From positions 1 to 64,000 of the forward strand of contig JALGPX010000012.1 in NCBI GenBank assembly GCA_023515795.1: a stretch of DNA of 64,000 nucleotides. The letters run 5' to 3'. This stretch comes from Amoeboaphelidium occidentale (taxonomy: Eukaryota; Aphelidiomycota; Aphelidea). Shown piece by piece: positions 33,141 through 43,377 of the stretch (positions are counted from its first letter, which is position 1; every line of letters begins with the position of its first letter). The notes below the pieces were generated by a model. It searched no databases. It saw only the letters and a list, made by a program, of their open reading frames with translations, and was not told the origin of the DNA. Made by a program: the position numbers and the translations under genes.

Positions 33141-36100
33141 TCAAGCCACTGACTTATTCTGGAAGAACTTTGGATCCTCCTTTTCCTTTTCTCTGTACAA
33201 CTCAACGCAAGTTGGGCTGTATATTCTCTTGACGACGTGGAAAGCAATATCAGGCATCAATGCTGCAATCACCGTGACAATTGCGACAAAAATAGGTCCA
33301 GAATATCTCGTGAACGCAGTGATCAAGCCGTACGAAATGTAACCCAAATCTTCTGAGGTTCCGTTCCAGATTCTTGAATAGACAAGTTGAAACAGGAACC
33401 ATAAACCAATAGTTGCTAGAACGACAGCTTGATTGACTCTCGTGATATACATGGATTCTACATAAGCAATCTTCAAATTCACAACTACAACTACGGCAAG
33501 ATAAATTGTTGTACCAATGTAAATCAAACTAGAATCCGCGTAATCAGATGATAAGTCTCCGTTCAAACCGAACATTGCGATCGGAATCAACAACAAACAC
33601 AAAGCATGATACAACGCAGCAAGAAGCCAGCCAATTAGGATTCTCACATTGAATTGTTCATTTTTTTGACCAATTTGATACAACGAAGGTGCAGACAAAA
33701 GTATTTCCTCTGTCAAATCCTTCTCGAAAATTCCAATCATAATGACAGGAATGGAAGAGAACAAAATATTGTACATTGCCAGAGTCCAAGATTCAAACAA
33801 GGAAGTACCAGATGTACCTGTCCAGCCTTGAAAAAATACTTGAGTGAAATAGAAAGCAATACATTTGTAAAAGCTTCCCATAATAAACTTTGCGTTTCTT
33901 ACATATGACCATCTTCCATGCAACAAGAGAAGTCTTACCAAATGCTTAAACTTTGGAATTGAATAGTCGCTAGCTCTAGCAGCTTGAAGTCCTTCTCTAC
34001 CGGTGATACCGATTCCTACGTGGGCTTCACGCAACATGGCAACATCGTTGGCGCCGTCACCGATTGCTAATGTAACTGCATTTTTACCCAACTTTCTTTT
34101 GACCCATTCTACCATTAACCTCTTTTGCATCGGACTAAATCTGCAGCAAATCACTGCATCCGAATTCATTGCCAACTCCAAAAACAGAGACAAAATGGAT
34201 TCTTTTGTTTCTTTTCCAGAGAACGAAGCTTCCATCGCAGCCTTCTCGGCTTCATCAATTTTTGTTAAAGATGGCCCATCAAAAATAACTACTATATGAG
34301 GAGTAGAAGAGCCAGGAACTTTTGGATTAATCATAGATGCCTCTTGTTTCAGCCTTTCGTTTTCAGCAAGTGAAAATTTCAAGTAGCTTCTGGTTCCCTC
34401 ATAGCCACCTTGTTGATTCCAGTCGATTAACCTTATGATGCTATTTGGTTTGATTAAATGACTTGAGTATCCAATATTCAGCGCAGTCTCTCTTTTGTCT
34501 CCGGTTAAGACCCAAAGCTTTATGTTTGCTTCACGTAAACTGTCCAAGGCCTGAGGAACACCATCTTGAAGCTGATCTTCGATAGCAGTGATACCAAGTA
34601 GCTCCAAATTCTTCTCAATTTCGTCTGCGATTTTTTCCATTTTCTCTTGTCTTCCAACTATCGCAGTAGAGGCTTCTTCATACTTTTCATGAAACAAATC
34701 ATACTCTTCCTTTCTTAAGACTTTGTAACCATAGGCCAAAACTCTCAGACCATCAACTGCAAACTGACGAACATGTTCTGGAGTAGTTCTCATCATATCA
34801 TGATTTTGTGCGTTTGTGGGATTCAACCTATTGAATAGCTCAGAATCAGCACCTTTCGTAATCAAAATGATTAGTCCCTCTGGAGAGCGAACAATAATGC
34901 TCATTCTCTTTCTATCGCTAGTAAATTCCAAATAAGAAAGAATTTCGTATTCTCTTTCATTTCCTTCCGGATAATCTATATCATCAATTGGACTTTCCAA
35001 CAAAATCTTAATCGCTTGAGATGTTCTTTCAGCCAAAATGAATCCCATTTCATAAGCAGCTCTCACGATAGATTCCTCATCAGGGGAAGTAGATTGAAGG
35101 ACAAGACCTTTACTAGGATTCAAGAGATCAGCCTTTGATGCTTGTTTTAATGGCGTGACTGAGTGACACAATGCCATTGCCTCAACCATCTTCTGTAAAG
35201 GAGTGACTGGAATTGTATTGGAATCAAACTTATGAAGAGCTTTAACAGTTTTAGAATACGAAGATTCTCCAGTGACTGGATGTGTCTTTTCGGTGTCAAT
35301 ATTGTGCGCATACAATAATCCACCAGCGCTAAACTTCCTAAACTTCATAATATTGTCTGTCAACGTTCCTGTTTTGTCTGAAAACACATAACAAACTTGT
35401 CCTAAGTCTTCGTTTAAGGAGGAGGTTCTTGCTAAAGCTCCAGTTTGAGATTTTTCGTCAAACATTGCTGGATCGTTAGTAATGAGCCAAGCCTGAACTA
35501 ATTTGATAATTTCCATCGTAACATACAAAGAAATAGGAATCATAGTATTGAATAAAACGAGGAAAGTGAAGAATGCTGAAGTCGAGTCAAATCTGTATTG
35601 CAGATACCAATGCTCTTTGCGTTTCAGATTATCCCAACTTTGAAATGAAACAGTTGTTATAACTGACAACAACAAAATCATCAGAAAGACAGTAATGACG
35701 ATAGAATTAGTTGTGCGCTCCATCACAGGTGCTTTAGTCGCTTCTTTTGCTGTGGCATTCTGTCTTATTTTGGTGTCTTCGCCACTGAACACGACAACCC
35801 CGTAGATGTACTTTGTATTCTTCAACACAGAGCCTCTTAGCAGAATGTTATTAATTGACAATGGATGGATCTTTCCGTTCTTTCCGACTGTATTGAATAC
35901 TTCGATGCTTCCATCGAAATTGTACATGTTACTGTTTGGTCTTTCAGTAAGAATACATGCTCTCATTCGAAGCAGCTCTCTTTCCTTCATTTTTGCAGTA
36001 AAAGTAAATGCTTGCTTCTTCTTCAAAGTGCTCTCTCCATCCAAAGAACTTGTTTCGACATAACACGAACCGTCTTCAGCAGAAGATGACAACAACACCA

Positions 36101-36764
36101 AGTCGGCTGGGAAAGCCTCGTTCTTTTGAATTCTGACAATGTCACCAACTGTTAGGTCTTGCCAACGGACTGGTGTACAATTGTCTTCAACAACTTGACC
36201 GTTAAAGTTCAAAGCTTTTGTCCTGTGTTCCTGAATCAAAGCACTACCAGTCATATATTGACGTTCCTCTTCTTTAGACATACCAAACTTTACATTAAAT
36301 GAGTCAACCATCGCATTATTTTCTGAAGCGTCGTGTTGGTGCCTTTTGTAATCATCATACGCTTCTCTCAGAACAGCCAAAGCCACAAACAGAAACAAAG
36401 GACCAGCAGTAGTAAATTGACCGGTTGAGGTCCACTCTCTGTTCTGCTGCAAAATCGATATCAATAGGAAGTAAGCATTTGCCAGCTTAGAGAACTGGAA
36501 GATCAGCTGTAACGGTAAGAAGTTCCAGACATTGTAGTGAGCGGATGAAACACGATTATCCGGAAACGAATTGAAGAACCTCAGAGGAGACGATCTGATG
36601 AAAGGCAAGAATTTCTCTACCAAAGTGCGCCTATGTTCAGTGTAAACGGAGAGTCTCTTGTCGATACCACCAAAGAAGATCATGCGAGCTGAATCTCTGG
36701 CAATGCCATCATTCACACTCAAAGCACTAGTCTTCATTATTGCTGCAGAGGGTGATTTTTCCAT
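33141..36764 (-). CDS. P4-type phospholipid-transporting ATPase (flippase)
   Basis: Intronless, 1207 residues. Moves aminophospholipids from the outer to the cytoplasmic leaflet, usually with a CDC50 partner. Key features in order: the first helices with NRVSSAHYNVWNFLPLQL, the actuator loop ETSSLDGESTLKKK (DGE in place of the usual TGE, as in P4 enzymes), and the P4-specific MIPISLYVTMEIIKL in helix 4. The phosphorylation motif CYVFSDKTGTLTDN, the nucleotide-binding KGADSELFNRL, and the hinge AIGDGANDVAMLREAHVG follow, with six C-terminal helices after them. I do not place it among Drs2, Dnf or Neo1 with certainty; the N-terminus is short, which argues against the longest Drs2/Dnf types. Confidence 0.93.
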   Translation of the reverse strand: MEKSPSAAIMKTSALSVNDGIARDSARMIFFGGIDKRLSVYTEHRRTLVEKFLPFIRSSPLRFFNSFPDNRVSSAHYNVWNFLPLQLIFQFSKLANAYFLLISILQQNREWTSTGQFTTAGPLFLFVALAVLREAYDDYKRHQHDASENNAMVDSFNVKFGMSKEEERQYMTGSALIQEHRTKALNFNGQVVEDNCTPVRWQDLTVGDIVRIQKNEAFPADLVLLSSSAEDGSCYVETSSLDGESTLKKKQAFTFTAKMKERELLRMRACILTERPNSNMYNFDGSIEVFNTVGKNGKIHPLSINNILLRGSVLKNTKYIYGVVVFSGEDTKIRQNATAKEATKAPVMERTTNSIVITVFLMILLLSVITTVSFQSWDNLKRKEHWYLQYRFDSTSAFFTFLVLFNTMIPISLYVTMEIIKLVQAWLITNDPAMFDEKSQTGALARTSSLNEDLGQVCYVFSDKTGTLTDNIMKFRKFSAGGLLYAHNIDTEKTHPVTGESSYSKTVKALHKFDSNTIPVTPLQKMVEAMALCHSVTPLKQASKADLLNPSKGLVLQSTSPDEESIVRAAYEMGFILAERTSQAIKILLESPIDDIDYPEGNEREYEILSYLEFTSDRKRMSIIVRSPEGLIILITKGADSELFNRLNPTNAQNHDMMRTTPEHVRQFAVDGLRVLAYGYKVLRKEEYDLFHEKYEEASTAIVGRQEKMEKIADEIEKNLELLGITAIEDQLQDGVPQALDSLREANIKLWVLTGDKRETALNIGYSSHLIKPNSIIRLIDWNQQGGYEGTRSYLKFSLAENERLKQEASMINPKVPGSSTPHIVVIFDGPSLTKIDEAEKAAMEASFSGKETKESILSLFLELAMNSDAVICCRFSPMQKRLMVEWVKRKLGKNAVTLAIGDGANDVAMLREAHVGIGITGREGLQAARASDYSIPKFKHLVRLLLLHGRWSYVRNAKFIMGSFYKCIAFYFTQVFFQGWTGTSGTSLFESWTLAMYNILFSSIPVIMIGIFEKDLTEEILLSAPSLYQIGQKNEQFNVRILIGWLLAALYHALCLLLIPIAMFGLNGDLSSDYADSSLIYIGTTIYLAVVVVVNLKIAYVESMYITRVNQAVVLATIGLWFLFQLVYSRIWNGTSEDLGYISYGLITAFTRYSGPIFVAIVTVIAALMPDIAFHVVKRIYSPTCVELYREKEKEDPKFFQNKSVA

Positions 36765-37107
36765 GCTAGCTCTACTTTGCTTTAAAAATATACCAAGACT
36801 CGGTCCTAAAAGCCTTCTAATGCTATAAATAGATCATCGTTAAATATCCAACGGCGTCGCCACAGCACGGCTATACAATGTAGCAAAAGCGAAATAAATA
36901 ATTTAAGATGGTGATAGTTCAGATCCTAGCTTTTTTAACCAGTTGGTTGCAATATCATGGATCATAGCGAGCCTGGAGCTTTAGCAAAAGGCGATGCTGA
37001 TGAAGCATAGGGACACGAATTAAAAAAATGTCCGCGTGTTTAGTATTCTCAGTTACGCCATAAGAAGTTGAAACCATAAAGATCGGAAAAATTTTTTATA
37101 ATAATAG
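36765..37107. other. Divergent promoter region (flippase / eIF3b)
   Basis: 343 bases between two divergent start codons. AT-rich, with a TATAAATA-like sequence at about 36826 and A/T runs close to each gene. I found no tRNA arms, snoRNA boxes or repeat. Confidence 0.4.
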
Positions 37108-39192
37108 ATGACCGTAGCAGAGGAAATCACAGTTACCGACGAAGAAATTCAACTGAGCCTCGGCACTATCGACTTTTCTGACTTGGAAAAGAAGTACGCC
37201 GTTGAAAAACACGACCCACTGGAAAATGTCATCATAATCGATGGGACACCAGCCGTTGATGTTGCCAAGAAGGAAAAGCTTTTGGTTGTGCTTAGGAAGA
37301 AGTGCAAAGAAAACGGTTGCGCTGAGTTGAAGGAAGTTTACTTTCCGGAAGAAGGAGGAAAGCTCAAAGGGTACGCTTCGTTTTAATTTGAATGGCATCC
37401 ATTAATTCTGTGTAGATACATTTTCGTTCAGTTCGGTTCAGCAAATGCAGCGAAGGATGCGGTCGCTAAAATGAATGGATTTGCTTTCGACAAGAACCAC
37501 ACGTTCACTGTTATACGTTTCAATGACTTTGAAAATCTTTTGAAAGTTCCGGATGAATATGTTGCGCCTGTGAAGGAAGAGTATCAGGAGATTGAACATT
37601 TACAGAGTTGGTTAATGGATTCTATGGCAAGAGACCAGCTGGTCACTCTGGTTGGTGATGAAGTTACTGTCCTATGGAACAATAAGAGCCAAACGCCTGA
37701 TATCGCGTACAAGAAGGCCAATTGGACGGATACGCGTATTCAGTGGTCTCCTTTTGGAACTTATTTGTGTACATTCCATAAACAAGGTATTGCTCTTTGG
37801 GGTGGTAAATCATGGAACAGAATTGTTCGCTTTGTTCATCAGAATGTCAAGTTCATTGACTTTTCCCCTTGCGAGACTTATTTTGTTACATGGAGCGCAA
37901 GTGTAGTTGGCAAAGACGAGAATTTGCGTGTTTGGGATACAGCTAGCGGTAAACTGTTGAGAGGATTTCCTACACCTGAGATCCAGAAAGCTGATGATTT
38001 CAATTGGCCTTTGTTTAAATGGTCTTCTGATGAAAAGTACGTTGTAAAGAAGTCAAAGGATTCTTTGCAAATATATGAAGCTCCTAGTATGACACTACTT
38101 GATAACAAGAGCTTGAAGGTTGAGTCTGTTCAGGATTTCTGTTGGAATCCTAAAGAAAATGTTTTGGCTTTCTGGACTCCTGAAATGTTGAATACTCCTG
38201 CTAGAGTTACCTTGACTGCGATTCCATCAAGGTCTCTTGTTAGAACCAAGAACTTGGTCAAAGTTGCTGGTGTAGAGATGCAGTTTCAGTCTGAAGGAGA
38301 CTTCTTCTGTGTCAAGGTTGACAGATTTACCAAGAACAAGAAGTCCACCTTTTCTACATTTGAAGTGTTTTTCTTGCGCGAGAAAGATATACCTGTCGAC
38401 ACTTATGAAGGATTCAAAGATAAGACGGTGTCTAAATTTGCTTGGGAACCTTCTGGAGATCGCATGGCTGCAGTTTGTCAGGAAGAACATAAGGCTCATC
38501 TTAGCTTCTTAAAGGTTGAAAAATCCAATGTGAAGGAGTTGAAGAGTATGGATCGTAAGAGCTTAACCGATTTGTTTTGGAGTCCTACAGGAAGATTCAT
38601 AGTTTTAGCTGGAATGAAGAATTATCAAGGAGACATGGAATTCTTCGACGTTGATGAATTGGCTACCATTAAGACCGCTGAGCACTTCCATGCCACTGAT
38701 GTTGAATGGGATCCATCAGGGCGTTATGTCTTGACTAGCTCGAGCTTTTTGAAGAATCCTGGAGAGAATGGTGTTATTGTTTGGGATTTTTCAGGTGAAA
38801 TCCTGCTGAAGAAGAACCTGATCAAAATGAAACTGGCGCTGTGGAGACCAAGACCTCCAACGTTATTGACCAAGGAGGAGATGAAACAGATCCGTAAGAA
38901 TTTGGCTGATTACTCAAAGAAATTCGAAGATATCGACGCAAAAATGTCTGGAGACGTCAGCAAGAAGATTCAAGAAGAAAGAGAAAGAATCATCAACGAA
39001 TGGAAAGAATGGCGTCTTGCTGCAGAGAAACAACACGAAACTGAAAGGGAAGAAAGAGCTGCTATGCGTGGCACAGAGGAAAATCCAGTTTACTCTGAAA
39101 ATGAAGATGAAAACGAAGAAATCGAAGAATGGGTTGAAGAAGTCATCGAAGAGACGGAAGAGGTTGTTCCAGACGATGAAGACGACGACTAA
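37108..39192 (+). CDS. PRT1: Translation initiation factor eIF3 subunit b
   Basis: Scaffold of eIF3 on the 40S ribosome. Exons 37108-37370 and 37416-39192 (45-nt intron) give 679 residues. The split RRM (about 38-122) becomes whole after splicing: NVIIIDGTPAV, then GGKLKG-YIFVQFGSANAAKDAV. A nine-bladed-type propeller follows (about 160-590) with family blocks WTDTRIQWSPFGTYLCTFH, VTWSASVVGKDENLRVWD, LTDLFWSPTGRFIVLAG and TDVEWDPSGRYVLTSSS. The tail (about 590-679) is helical and ends in an acidic run. It is slightly shorter than the yeast protein, with a short acidic N-terminus. Confidence 0.95.
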
Positions 39193-39266
39193 AGTAATAA
39201 AAGCTATTAAATGCGAAAAATAAAGAAAATCTTACTTTAGAATTCTATTGAAAGCAAATAATACCC

Positions 39267-40741
39267 TCAATCGGATGGCTTCGATAATTTAGAGTGTTGT
39301 GATGCAGAATGTTTGAGTGAATAAGATTTCGGTGTGAAATTTAGTTCTTCGTTGTCTTCTTCTTCAGGCTTCTGAGCATTAATCGCTTCTAAATTTGGAT
39401 TTAGTCGTATTATACCAACCCCATCTAGTTCATCTTCTATTTCTAAACCCTCCGCATCAGGATTTGTGTCGATGCTGTCATCGCTGTGGTTTCTTCGTAG
39501 ATCCGTTTGACCAATATCTCCTTCATCACGTATCAGCGGCTGATCATCATCGTAATTATCATTCAACAATTGTATGTTGCTCTTCATCATCGCAAGATCT
39601 GGGCTTTTGTTACTTATATCTCTTAATGACCGCTTCGTTTGCTTATCATCCACCTTTGAAACGGAGAGATTTTCTGTTTGTAAATCTGTCAATTCAATGT
39701 CCTGTTTTGGTGCCTTCTTTTTCATCTTCATAGCATTTTTTGTATCTTTGATTAAATCTACTGGCATAACAATATCTTTTAACCCGTGAACCAGAGATGT
39801 TGATTGTCCTTCAGCCTCGTACTGTTCTGACGAGAAACAATACTCATGCCAGATCGCTGCAATCACCATTTCAATGCATACCAAGAAGTTCTGAATTTGA
39901 GAGCTAATTGCCATGACAGAAAACGCGGGTGTTTCTTTGATTAACCCAACGCTCGCCAAGAACGATAAAGCTATTGCTTGCCAGAATGAGAAAAAGATCA
40001 CGAACTTTACAGCCAAGAACTTGTTAATTACTTTGTATCTTGTAACATCATCGTGCACAACGTAGTAGAACATAACAAGAAAATACATTGCTAAACACAC
40101 AGATATCATTTCAATTGTCAGAAGGTACAGCATGGGATGATTTGGTGCATATGAGGACGCACATAGTGACCCATTAAGTTCGAGAATAACCGCTATTAAG
40201 CTAGTTATCGGGTGTATCAATGCGTACTGTAGCACGCCACGAGTGCATGTCTTCATAAATCCGCCGCTTCGTGGATTGTAGTAAAAGCACTGAAACGGGA
40301 ATGGGTATTGTCCATCGGGCTTGTTCTGTAACGCCGCTTTTCTTGAAGCATGATCAGGTCCCATGTAGTTAAGTATCAAAGCATAGAAGGAGTAGATCAC
40401 AAAAGCTTCATAGCAAGTTCTTATCGCATCAAAGAACACAGCCTGTTTGATAAATCGCAATGATCCAAAAGAACACAATGAATACACAGGAACCATGAGC
40501 AGTATACGTAGAATATGCTTTTGTTGCTCTGGCCGCCTGTAACTTTTGAAATGGCGATACTAATCACAAATGTCAGTTACGACGTACTCTAGTAACGTAC
40601 CATCAGGTGTCCAGATGTCGAGCAACTAATGATCACACAGAACGCTGCAATAACCCATACTACTTGATATGTCTTTAGCTGAAACAGATCAAATCCTCCA
40701 TCTAAGTCCAAGTCATGAATCTCTTCACACTCTCCAGTCAT
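39267..40741 (-). CDS. TMEM184 / OST-alpha-like seven-helix membrane protein
   Basis: Exons 40601-40741 and 39267-40559 around a 41-nt intron give 477 residues. The spliced first helix and loop (VVWVIAAFCVIISCSTSGHLM-YRHFKSYRRPEQQKHILRILLMVPVYS, in parts) match the Solute_trans_a (OST-alpha/TMEM184/LAZ1) family. So do the AIRTCYEAFVIYSFYALI helix and the CTRGVLQYALIHPITSL segment. Seven helices end at about residue 280; a polar acidic tail (about 300-477) follows with no known domain. Plant and animal relatives act at vacuolar or endosomal membranes. The function here is unknown. Its stop is 74 bp from the convergent eIF3b stop. Confidence 0.85.
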
Positions 40742-41104
40742 CTGTCAAATGATATTTATAGCGATTCTCTTGGAAACCAAAACGCAAACTCTATTTAAAT
40801 TTATGAATTCTTTGAAAGATTATATTGTCATATTCATCCGAGTTCGAACTCAATTGTAGAAATCAGTGATACATTTAGAGGAAGCTAGATCTCCATATCT
40901 AGAGCTACAACGCGAAAGAACTCATCTTCAGGTCAGGCTCCTACAGATTTAGACTTGCATAGACACGATGTTTAATCCTATTTCAGTCGAATTTTTTCCT
41001 TTACGCACTAAACTCGAGATACAGCGATCGCGATCTTGATTGTAACAATGTTGGGATTCGGCATCTAGATTCAGCTATTCACTGACAAACACTTTATCGA
41101 AAAA
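40742..41104. other. Intergenic region ahead of the eight-cysteine cluster
   Basis: 363 bases between divergent starts. It holds short inverted repeats (CTAGAT...ATCTAG around 40886-40903; GAGTTCGAACTC at about 40841), but none has the length or spacing of an RNA gene or transposon end. Likely promoter DNA for both flanking genes. Confidence 0.35.
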
Positions 41105-41803
41105 ATGAGAGTATCTATGAACAATATGATTTTGATGCTAGTAGCTGCATTGACTGTCAATGCCCAATTGAATCCGCCTGCTCAACCTCAAACGCCAAGC
41201 AACACGGCTGCACCTCAACAACCTTCTCAGACACCACAAGCAACGAATTCTGCCCCAGCTTCGCGACCTGTACAATCCCCATTGGCTCCTGCTCCTTCAA
41301 ACACGCCACGTCCAGGATCTCAACAATTGGCGATATCTGGTGTCGCAACTGGCTCAGCATCTATCGGTGTATTCGATTTTTCTATGGTCAACTCCTCTGC
41401 TCTGAATGTGGCACCATTTGATCTGTCTAAAGTCAGTATGGACCAAGTTTTGAATGCATCTTGTTTGAACCCAGATATCAAAGATGGCCAGAAGCGCGTT
41501 GATGAAGTATTGAAAAAGAGCAAGTCGTTTGAGACATGCGAATCGTTCAGTGCTGTGACGCAAAGCCTGAAAGAATCTTTCCAAAGCTGCGTTTTGATAT
41601 CAAACTTGAACAACAAGGATTTGTGGTGCCCTGTTTGTAAGGAGGGACAAAAGACGAACACGAAATGTTCAATTGATGTGGTTTACGCAAGTCAAGATCA
41701 AGACAGTTGTTCTTTATGTGTGGATTCTTCTGCAGTTAAGTTATTATGGTCTGGCGCATCTTTGGGAGCTTTGGTCACTATTGTAACAAGTATGTTGCTC
41801 TAG
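41105..41803 (+). CDS. Secreted eight-cysteine protein, probable GPI anchor (tandem copy A)
   Basis: 232 residues, intronless. Signal peptide (NMILMLVAALTVNA), then a Pro/Gln/Thr-rich stalk (about 25-80), then a module with eight Cys: ASCLNPDI, FETCESF, QSCVLI, LWCPVCKEG, TKCSIDV, DSCSLCV. The end is hydrophobic (LLWSGASLGALVTIVTSMLL) after small residues, as in a GPI-attachment signal. Copies B and C downstream keep all eight Cys in order and the CLNP opening. The protein should sit on the cell surface or wall. I know of no named family with this module. Confidence 0.8.
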   Translation: MRVSMNNMILMLVAALTVNAQLNPPAQPQTPSNTAAPQQPSQTPQATNSAPASRPVQSPLAPAPSNTPRPGSQQLAISGVATGSASIGVFDFSMVNSSALNVAPFDLSKVSMDQVLNASCLNPDIKDGQKRVDEVLKKSKSFETCESFSAVTQSLKESFQSCVLISNLNNKDLWCPVCKEGQKTNTKCSIDVVYASQDQDSCSLCVDSSAVKLLWSGASLGALVTIVTSMLL

Positions 41804-41960
41804 AAGCAGTATCATTGGATCTTTAAATAATAAACCTCTAAATGTCCATTTTAAAGCACGTCTAAAGGATTCTTATTCGTCATGAAAGCATATCACGTAA
41901 CAATGTAACCCTAATTCAATCAACGCAACGTGTCTAGGATTCACACAATTATTCTTCACA

Positions 41961-42461
41961 ATGAACGCGAAAATTTCAAATAATCAACAGAAAAAACTAA
42001 TGATATTCTTTATTATGCTCCAATTATTTTTATTGAAGACAGCCTTTGCAATTGAGAAGGTTCCGTTTGATGGATCGAAGGTTCCCGAATCTGATCTGGC
42101 ATATCAGATATGTTTGAACCCAACGATTCCCCAGGCTCTAGCTCAAGTCAAAGAAAGATTTCCTTCTGAAACAGCTATTTATATGAACTGTACCACTTTT
42201 AATGATCTGGATTATCGTGTCAAAAATGCTGTTTCAGATTGTTCAGTTTTGGCTACTTCAGAAGCTACTTATTACTGGTGCCCTATTTGTCGTGAAGGAT
42301 TTACCTCTGATGCTTCGTGCAGAGTTCCTATGCGTCCAACTGGTGAAGAAACGCAATGCACGATGTGTTTCGAGATGACCACGACGAGCAATGCTCAGAA
42401 GATTTTTAGTACAGCAGGTCTATTGCTTGGCATCACAGCTACTTTATTCTCCCTCTTTTAA
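41961..42461 (+). CDS. Secreted eight-cysteine protein, probable GPI anchor (tandem copy B)
   Basis: 166 residues, intronless, the compact member: signal peptide (LMIFFIMLQLFLLKTAFA), almost no stalk, then ICLNPTI, MNCTTF, SDCSVL, YWCPICREG, ASCRVP and TQCTMCF. The C-terminus (KIFSTAGLLLGITATLFSLF) is again a GPI-type tail. Segment VPFDGSKVPESDLAYQ before the first Cys resembles the VAPFDLSKVSMDQVL stretch in copy A, so the homology extends beyond the Cys framework. Confidence 0.8.
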   Translation: MNAKISNNQQKKLMIFFIMLQLFLLKTAFAIEKVPFDGSKVPESDLAYQICLNPTIPQALAQVKERFPSETAIYMNCTTFNDLDYRVKNAVSDCSVLATSEATYYWCPICREGFTSDASCRVPMRPTGEETQCTMCFEMTTTSNAQKIFSTAGLLLGITATLFSLF

Positions 42462-42618
42462 GTAATTGCGTATCAATAAATTCGCTTTTCGCATAATCCG
42501 TATTCTGGATCCTAACCAGCGACCAATGGTTCATTGGATTCATGTAACAGACCTCTCCAAAAATGTAACATCGCGTGCATCCTAAGAGTTAACTCTGCAA
42601 AATCAGCTTTTCAACAAA

Positions 42619-43353
42619 ATGAAGTCACTTCTAATATCTATGTTAATCGCATTCGCTTATGCTCAACAGATAAGACAAATAAGACAGCCAGCACCCGCTC
42701 CTGCTCCAAGTGGTTCCGGTCAACAATCTGGTGGTCAAGGCAATATGGACTGGCTGAAAGCTGCTTCCACCATACAGAAAGACGTATTGATGCCTGTAAC
42801 AAATCTTTCCACTCAGATCGCTCAACAGGCGGGCATGGCCGGAATGATGGGCGGCGCGATGCCGGGTATGATGCCTGGTGCTGCAGGTGCAGGAGCTGGT
42901 ATGGGCATGGCAAGAGCTTTATCTCCTCAAACTATTGCTGCTGCTGGTTCTGCTACTCTTGACACGTCGTGTTTGAATCCTGTTTTGGAGAGCCTTGATG
43001 ATAAGCTCAAGGAGCTCGATGTGGACAAGAGCAAGTTTAAGCAAGGCAACTGTATCAAGAGCCCAATGAGTGAAGCGATCTATAATGGTTATTTGCAAAA
43101 CTGTGTTGCGTTGACCCTTATCGAACCTGCTTCTCAGACAAGCGTTTGCACTCTGTGCACCAAAGACTATGAACCGAACAAATTATGTATCGCCAGTGTT
43201 GATGGTTCAAAAACATCTGATGGATCTAATTGTTATACTTGCGATTATAAATCGAGCTCCAAGCAAGCTAGTGATACTAGTAGCCGCTCCGCAAGACTTG
43301 ATACCGTTGCTTTGTTCGTGATTCTATCCGGACTTTTCGCATACTACTTCTGA
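42619..43353 (+). CDS. Secreted eight-cysteine protein, probable GPI anchor (tandem copy C)
   Basis: 244 residues, intronless. Signal peptide (MKSLLISMLIAFAYA), a Pro/Ala/Gly/Met-rich stalk (about 24-105, including MGGAMPGMMPGAAGAGAG), then TSCLNPVL, GNCIKSP, QNCVAL, SVCTLCTKD, KLCIAS, SNCYTCD. It ends in a Ser-rich stretch and a hydrophobic tail (TVALFVILSGLFAYYF). The Cys framework matches A and B while the rest is much diverged, including the Trp before the CxxC (lost) and the stalk composition. This is the pattern of a fast-changing surface family. Confidence 0.8.
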   Translation: MKSLLISMLIAFAYAQQIRQIRQPAPAPAPSGSGQQSGGQGNMDWLKAASTIQKDVLMPVTNLSTQIAQQAGMAGMMGGAMPGMMPGAAGAGAGMGMARALSPQTIAAAGSATLDTSCLNPVLESLDDKLKELDVDKSKFKQGNCIKSPMSEAIYNGYLQNCVALTLIEPASQTSVCTLCTKDYEPNKLCIASVDGSKTSDGSNCYTCDYKSSSKQASDTSSRSARLDTVALFVILSGLFAYYF

Positions 43354-43377
43354 AATGAATAAATAATTCAAAAAATT

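Noticed and set aside
40742-41104. tRNA-like GAGTTCGAACTC in the intergenic region
   Set aside because: It is only a short palindrome; no A box, acceptor stem or anticodon arm could be placed around it.
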